DNA of 10,043 nt from Silvanigrellales bacterium. Lineage in GTDB: Bacteria > Bdellovibrionota_B > Oligoflexia > Silvanigrellales > Silvanigrellaceae. The notes under the pieces were generated by a model. The model had not been told where the DNA came from. It ran no database searches and saw only the letters and a program-made list of their open reading frames with translations. Below are positions 6,868 through 10,043 of this stretch, in pieces. The stretch lies in the NCBI GenBank assembly GCA_028285285.1, contig JANQPW010000063.1, forward strand, positions 1 to 10,043, read 5' to 3'. Every line of letters begins with the position of its first letter. The stretch's first letter is position 1. Position numbers and translations under genes: made by a program.

Positions 6868-7602
6868 ATGACCCAACTCAGTGTGAACATCAACAAAGCG
6901 GCATTGCTGAGAAACTCTCGAGGCACCAACAGTCCCGATTTGATGGACATTGCCCGCCGAGCCCTTCAAGCCGGGGCTGATGGACTCACCGTCCACCCCA
7001 GAGTTGACGAACGCCACATCACTCGAAGCGACGCCCGTGATATCGTTCAAGAGTTTGGAAAACTCACTGAGGTTAACTTCGAAGGTGATCTCCGAGAAGA
7101 CTTTCTGGAATTGGTTCTAGAAGCCAGGCCCCACCAATGCACCCTTGTTCCAGTGAGCCCTGGGGAAATCACCAGCCATCGAGGCTGGAACTTTCAGAAA
7201 TGGTCGTTTCTCCTCAAGCCCGTCGTCGAAAGGCTGAAGTCGGAGGGAATTCGTGTCTCGGTTTTTGCTGACCCCAAACCTGAGGTCGCCGAGCAGGCTG
7301 CAGAGCTTGGGGCAGACCGAATTGAGATCTACACAGAGGCCTATGCTCGAGATTTTGACGCAGGAAAAACTGAGACCCTTCAGAAGATCATGCAGCTTGA
7401 GGAACAGGCACGAAAGGTTGGAATTTCTCTGAATGCCGGACACGATCTGACCCTGGAGAACCTGCCCACACTGCTCGAAAGTGTTCAGGATATTAAGGAA
7501 GTTTCCATCGGGCACCATCTTTTTTGTCATTCTCTTTTCCACGGCTTTGAGGCAACGGTCGCTGCATTCAAAGCGATTTGTCGGAAGCACTCAAAACCCT
7601 GA
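6868..7602 (+). CDS. pdxJ: Pyridoxine 5'-phosphate synthase
   Basis: PdxJ condenses 1-deoxyxylulose 5-phosphate with 3-amino-2-oxopropyl phosphate, the last ring-forming step of DXP-dependent vitamin B6 synthesis, in the cytoplasm. It is a TIM barrel of 244 residues, the normal length. Recognisable blocks are SVNINKAALLRNSRG (5-19), TVHPRVDERHI (41-51), EVNFEG (68-73) and NAGHDLT (189-195). These carry the conserved catalytic His43, Glu72 and His192. The first block reads VNINK, where E. coli has VNIDH. That variant, together with the GITSHRGW-like region near 100-107, resembles Bacteroidetes-type PdxJ more than the enterobacterial type. ATG 6868 is the only reasonable start, because an in-frame TGA at 6853 blocks extension. 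No Shine-Dalgarno is visible before it. Expression probably depends on the tRNA-Thr promoter. Confidence 0.93.
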   Translation: MTQLSVNINKAALLRNSRGTNSPDLMDIARRALQAGADGLTVHPRVDERHITRSDARDIVQEFGKLTEVNFEGDLREDFLELVLEARPHQCTLVPVSPGEITSHRGWNFQKWSFLLKPVVERLKSEGIRVSVFADPKPEVAEQAAELGADRIEIYTEAYARDFDAGKTETLQKIMQLEEQARKVGISLNAGHDLTLENLPTLLESVQDIKEVSIGHHLFCHSLFHGFEATVAAFKAICRKHSKP

Positions 7603-7780
7603 GCCGCCTCTTTGTGGCAACAAATGCCGACCCAGAGCTCCAACTCCAAGAACGCTCTCTCTATTTTCTTGTTTTTCATCCGAAGACGTCATGAGTGCGA
7701 TGTGGACATGGGCAACAGGATAGCCTGGAAACCTGACCAAGTTGCAATCTCAGTGGGTTTTAGGTCAATCAGGAAACACT
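7603..7780 (+). other. Intergenic stretch after pdxJ with no firm gene
   Basis: No terminator with a T-run and no strong promoter can be seen. A short frame from ATG 7624 to 7806 would encode about 60 residues and run into the next gene out of frame. A second frame of about 37 codons crosses the pdxJ stop and ends at 7692. Neither has a Shine-Dalgarno site, so I do not call them. The stretch may simply be a leader for the next gene or a decayed coding remnant. Confidence 0.4.
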
Positions 7781-7793
7781 TTGGTGGCCAAAG
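7779..7793 (+). promoter_or_regulatory. Small hairpin covering the start codon of the membrane-anchored protein
   Basis: CTTTGG (7779-7784) and CCAAAG (7788-7793) can pair around a 3-base loop, and the TTG/GTG start codons lie inside the stem. It could lower or regulate initiation. A six-pair stem with a tight loop may also be chance. Confidence 0.25.
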
Positions 7794-8584
7794 AGAGCTT
7801 TATTAAAATCAGGTACAAGGTTCGCGGCTCCCACGAGCGCTTTGTCAGCTTCACGCTGGCACGGATCGTCACATTGATGCTGGGATCCGCCGCCGCCGCT
7901 GGCGGCATTGCTCTGTTTTTTGCAAGAGACCTCAACCCCAGCAGCCCTATGATGATGTCGGCGCGCACCTTTCTCAATGAGCCTCCGCGAAGCAATGTGG
8001 AAAACCCAGCACCGGTTGAGCCACCCCCCATAGCTCCTTCTCAGCAAGAGAAAGTTGAGCCTCTGGAAGAGGAAAGAGCCCCAGAACGAGCCGCCCTGCC
8101 CACTGAAAAAACGACAGAAAAGGAGAGCCTTGCTCATGAAACATCCGACCCAAGCTCTCTTCCTCCCCCCGTTGCAGAAGCGCCGGAACCCTTGACGACA
8201 GCAGTTGAGTTGATCAATCCCCGTTTCGAACGTCTTGGAAATTCCTTGTTTTTGACGGTTGGCATCAAGAACTCCAGCACCCACAATGAAGCAGTAAGCG
8301 GCAAGCTCCACATGCAGATTGGGGAAGGTGAGAAAATGACTGTCACCTTCCGAATCAAAAGATTTGTTGAAAAAGAAGGAAGTCTCATTTTCAGCACCCC
8401 TGAGGGAGATGCGGTTCAGGTGCGTTTGTCTATCGTCACCTCCGACGGCTTTACCACCTCAATGGAGCGCAAGATAGTGCCCGAACTGCTCGCCCTTCGC
8501 GAACAAGAAGCGCAAGAAGTTGAGACGGAGCTCGATCCATCTCCCGAAGCTGTTACCCCGCCAGCAGCAGGGGAGCCCCTATGA
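7781..8584 (+). CDS. Membrane-anchored protein with Pro/Glu-rich linker and C-terminal beta domain
   Basis: I do not recognise the family. The 267-residue product has a basic N-terminus (4-20, Lys/Arg-rich), one transmembrane helix (about 25-47) and a long Pro/Glu/Ser/Ala-rich, presumably disordered segment (66-140). A compact, strand-rich domain (about 141-236) follows, then an acidic Pro-rich tail. The positive-inside rule puts the linker and C-terminal domain in the periplasm. The linker is long enough to span part of the periplasm. I take TTG 7781 as the start (AGGA 6 bases upstream). GTG 7784 is equally possible, and a TTG at 7742 is in frame but has no SD. The stop overlaps the next start in an ATGA arrangement, so the downstream helix-hairpin-helix-like protein is its likely partner. 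The gene is confident; the function is unknown. Confidence 0.78.
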   Translation: MVAKESFIKIRYKVRGSHERFVSFTLARIVTLMLGSAAAAGGIALFFARDLNPSSPMMMSARTFLNEPPRSNVENPAPVEPPPIAPSQQEKVEPLEEERAPERAALPTEKTTEKESLAHETSDPSSLPPPVAEAPEPLTTAVELINPRFERLGNSLFLTVGIKNSSTHNEAVSGKLHMQIGEGEKMTVTFRIKRFVEKEGSLIFSTPEGDAVQVRLSIVTSDGFTTSMERKIVPELLALREQEAQEVETELDPSPEAVTPPAAGEPL

Positions 8585-9216
8585 TCGTGAGAGCGCTTCA
8601 GCACATCGTGGATCTGTTTTTCAGAATCTTTGCCTCCCAGTTCATCATCTGTGACGACTCCGAACAAGACGGATCCCACCCCGAGAGTCACATAGACGAT
8701 ACTGGCAATCTCCTCACTGCCGACTTTCTGGGCCATTTTCAAAAAGAAACACTGGTTCAGGCCCTCGAGGAGTTTTCTTTTTCCGAAACTCTCACACTTC
8801 TGAGCGGTCTCAGCCCGCAGGCTCGTTCCCAGATCTTTGCCGCGCTCAGTGACCACCACGATCTCAAAGCAGCGATTGAATTTGGATTGCAGTACGAAGA
8901 GCCTGGTCGGGAGGGGCGCCAGTCGGTAGCCATGCAAAAGCTCAGCAGTGTCTTTCTTGAGCGTCTTGAGAGCTCAACACCCAGCAGCAGCAGAGCCAAG
9001 CAGGTTTCAGGAGAAAATCAAACCCCCAAGCCGTCACGCCCTATTGACCTTCTCACCAAACGACAGTTGGAGCGCATCACCGAACTGGAAAGCGAATTGA
9101 GCACGCGAATTGTGGCCGAGCGAGCAGCCAAACCCTTCACAACCCTTGAAGATCTCGGCAGCCGCATTCAAGAACTCAATGAGGAACAGCTGAGAGACCT
9201 TGCACGATTTTTCTAA
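8581..9216 (+). CDS. Unrecognised protein with C-terminal helix-hairpin-helix-like segment
   Basis: This 211-residue protein has no clear signal peptide, although residues 5-23 are hydrophobic and might associate with membrane. The middle (about 44-130) is predicted helical. The segment 66-92 resembles the short LSxLxPxxRxxIxxxL repeats seen in FliG-like or Mg-transporter N-domains, but too weakly for assignment. Residues 156-192 read like a ComEA-type helix-hairpin-helix: a hydrophobic helix with LERI, then TRIVAERAAKPFTTLEDL. The conserved GIG hairpin is replaced, so DNA binding is doubtful. ATG 8581 overlaps the stop of the membrane-anchored gene by four bases, implying coupled synthesis and probably a shared complex. 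The last 41 bases overlap the 3' end of the opposite-strand permease gene. Confidence 0.75.
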   Translation: MIVRALQHIVDLFFRIFASQFIICDDSEQDGSHPESHIDDTGNLLTADFLGHFQKETLVQALEEFSFSETLTLLSGLSPQARSQIFAALSDHHDLKAAIEFGLQYEEPGREGRQSVAMQKLSSVFLERLESSTPSSSRAKQVSGENQTPKPSRPIDLLTKRQLERITELESELSTRIVAERAAKPFTTLEDLGSRIQELNEEQLRDLARFF

Positions 9217-10030
9217 AACGATCTCTCACCGCAGCAACGAACAAAACCACGCAATACACGGCCCCGGCAGAAAGAATGATCGTGGAACCACTCGGCAGAT
9301 CGAACTCATAGGAAATCCACAGACCCAGAACTGCAAAAAACCAATTCATAGCAACGCATTGCACAATCATCTGCCACAATGAATGGGAAAAACGGGCCGC
9401 CAAAGAAGCCGAGATCGTCATGAGCGACATCACCAAAATCAAGCCAACAGATTGAATCAACACCACAACACTCATGGCAATCAAAACAAAAATGGCCAAG
9501 TTGAGCCCACGAACTGGCAAACCGATCACACGGGCAAACTCTTCATCAAAACAGACCGCCTCAATCTGAGAGTATTTAAACACTAGCAAAAGCAAGCCCA
9601 CAACAAACACACCCAAAGAAAAAAACAGATTTTCGTGAGTGGTGAGTAGCAAATTGCCAAACAGCGTGCTCATCAAATCCAGTCGGTATCCTGGCGTTTT
9701 ATAAAGAAACAAGATTCCAATGGCCATACCTAATGACCAGAGGATCTGAATGCGAGAGTCTGAAGCCGAAGAGCTGCCTCGTTCCGGCAAGGCCAGAATC
9801 ACAGCAACCAAAAGAGCAGCTAAAAAGGCACCCAAAGTTGGTGAAGAGCCCATCCAAACCATGAACCCCATACCACCAATCACAGAGTGGGCAATGCCTC
9901 CGGTAGCCGAAGCCAAACGCCGTGTGTGCATCAAGGGCCCCGTCAGGCCACAAACTGCCCCACTCACAACGGCCGACATCAGCGCAAGCTGCATAAATGA
10001 GTCTGTTTGGAGCGACTGAAAAAAGCTCAC
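9176..10030 (-). CDS. Zinc/manganese ABC transporter permease (ABC-3 family, ZnuB-like)
   Basis: This inner-membrane permease belongs to the ZnuB/TroC family, which imports Zn2+ or Mn2+ together with an ATPase and a periplasmic binding protein. The 284 residues are almost entirely hydrophobic with about eight membrane helices, as usual for the family. Signature regions are ATGGIAHSVIGG (42-53, the GDALSHAVLPG equivalent), CFDEEFARVIGLPVRGLN (160-177, which includes the ATPase-contact loop) and YEFDLPSGSTIIL (241-253). The start is taken as GTG 10030 with GGAG about 9 bases upstream. The frame is open to the window edge, so an earlier start cannot be excluded. In another frame the GTGA at this start would give a TGA stop, consistent with an overlapping upstream ATPase gene just outside the window. 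Metal specificity cannot be told from sequence. Confidence 0.92.
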   Translation of the reverse strand: MSFFQSLQTDSFMQLALMSAVVSGAVCGLTGPLMHTRRLASATGGIAHSVIGGMGFMVWMGSSPTLGAFLAALLVAVILALPERGSSSASDSRIQILWSLGMAIGILFLYKTPGYRLDLMSTLFGNLLLTTHENLFFSLGVFVVGLLLLVFKYSQIEAVCFDEEFARVIGLPVRGLNLAIFVLIAMSVVVLIQSVGLILVMSLMTISASLAARFSHSLWQMIVQCVAMNWFFAVLGLWISYEFDLPSGSTIILSAGAVYCVVLFVAAVRDRFRKIVQGLSAVPH

Positions 10031-10043
10031 CCTGGAGTGCTCC

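Noticed and set aside
7889..7906. GC-rich inverted repeat of GCC/GGC units
   Set aside because: It is explained by Ala/Gly codons inside the transmembrane helix of the coding region, and there is no T-run.
7765..8937. Minus-strand frames of 88-180 codons
   Set aside because: They are antisense shadows of the two rightward genes, which have the ATGA coupling and sensible domain patterns. The shadows are Cys/Arg/Gly-rich and unlike proteins.

Overview
The window looks like chromosomal DNA from a Gram-negative bacterium of about 50% GC, most plausibly a Bdellovibrio-type organism (Bdellovibrionota/Oligoflexia). This placement is an inference from the gene mix: a class A penicillin-binding protein, a receiver-plus-TPR protein, a Bacteroidetes-flavoured PdxJ, several unrecognised exported or membrane proteins, and frequent TTG/GTG starts with GA-rich Shine-Dalgarno sites. 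No mobile element, integrase, CRISPR array or rRNA is visible.

Layout. The left two thirds (1-6584) reads entirely leftward, on the minus strand. In transcription order it holds: a small exported glycine-rich protein (6584-6114); SerC-like aminotransferase (6008-4914); a small helical protein (about 4891-4586); an ATGA-coupled protein with two CxxC pairs and a basic Gly/Arg tail (4589-3753); a 148-base gap; a degenerate receiver-TPR protein (3604-2354); and, 10 bases further on, a bifunctional PBP1A-type peptidoglycan synthase (2343 to beyond base 1). At 6585-6763 the direction flips. A clear sigma70-type promoter drives tRNA-Thr(UGU), and pdxJ follows 28 bases after the encoded CCA. After a 178-base gap come two ATGA-coupled rightward genes: a membrane-anchored protein with a Pro/Glu-rich periplasmic linker, and a protein with a C-terminal helix-hairpin-helix-like segment. 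The right end is a leftward zinc/manganese ABC permease (ABC-3 family). Its 3' end overlaps that of the rightward gene by 41 bases.

How the genes relate. SerC and PdxJ can both serve DXP-dependent vitamin B6 synthesis, and SerC itself needs PLP, so having them either side of one divergent intergenic region is suggestive. The receiver-TPR protein and PBP1A are almost certainly co-translated, which points to a role near cell-wall synthesis. The unrecognised parts most worth following are the CxxC/RGG-tail protein and its small partner, the membrane/HhH gene pair, and the tRNA-pdxJ dicistron, whose mRNA part has no visible ribosome-binding site.
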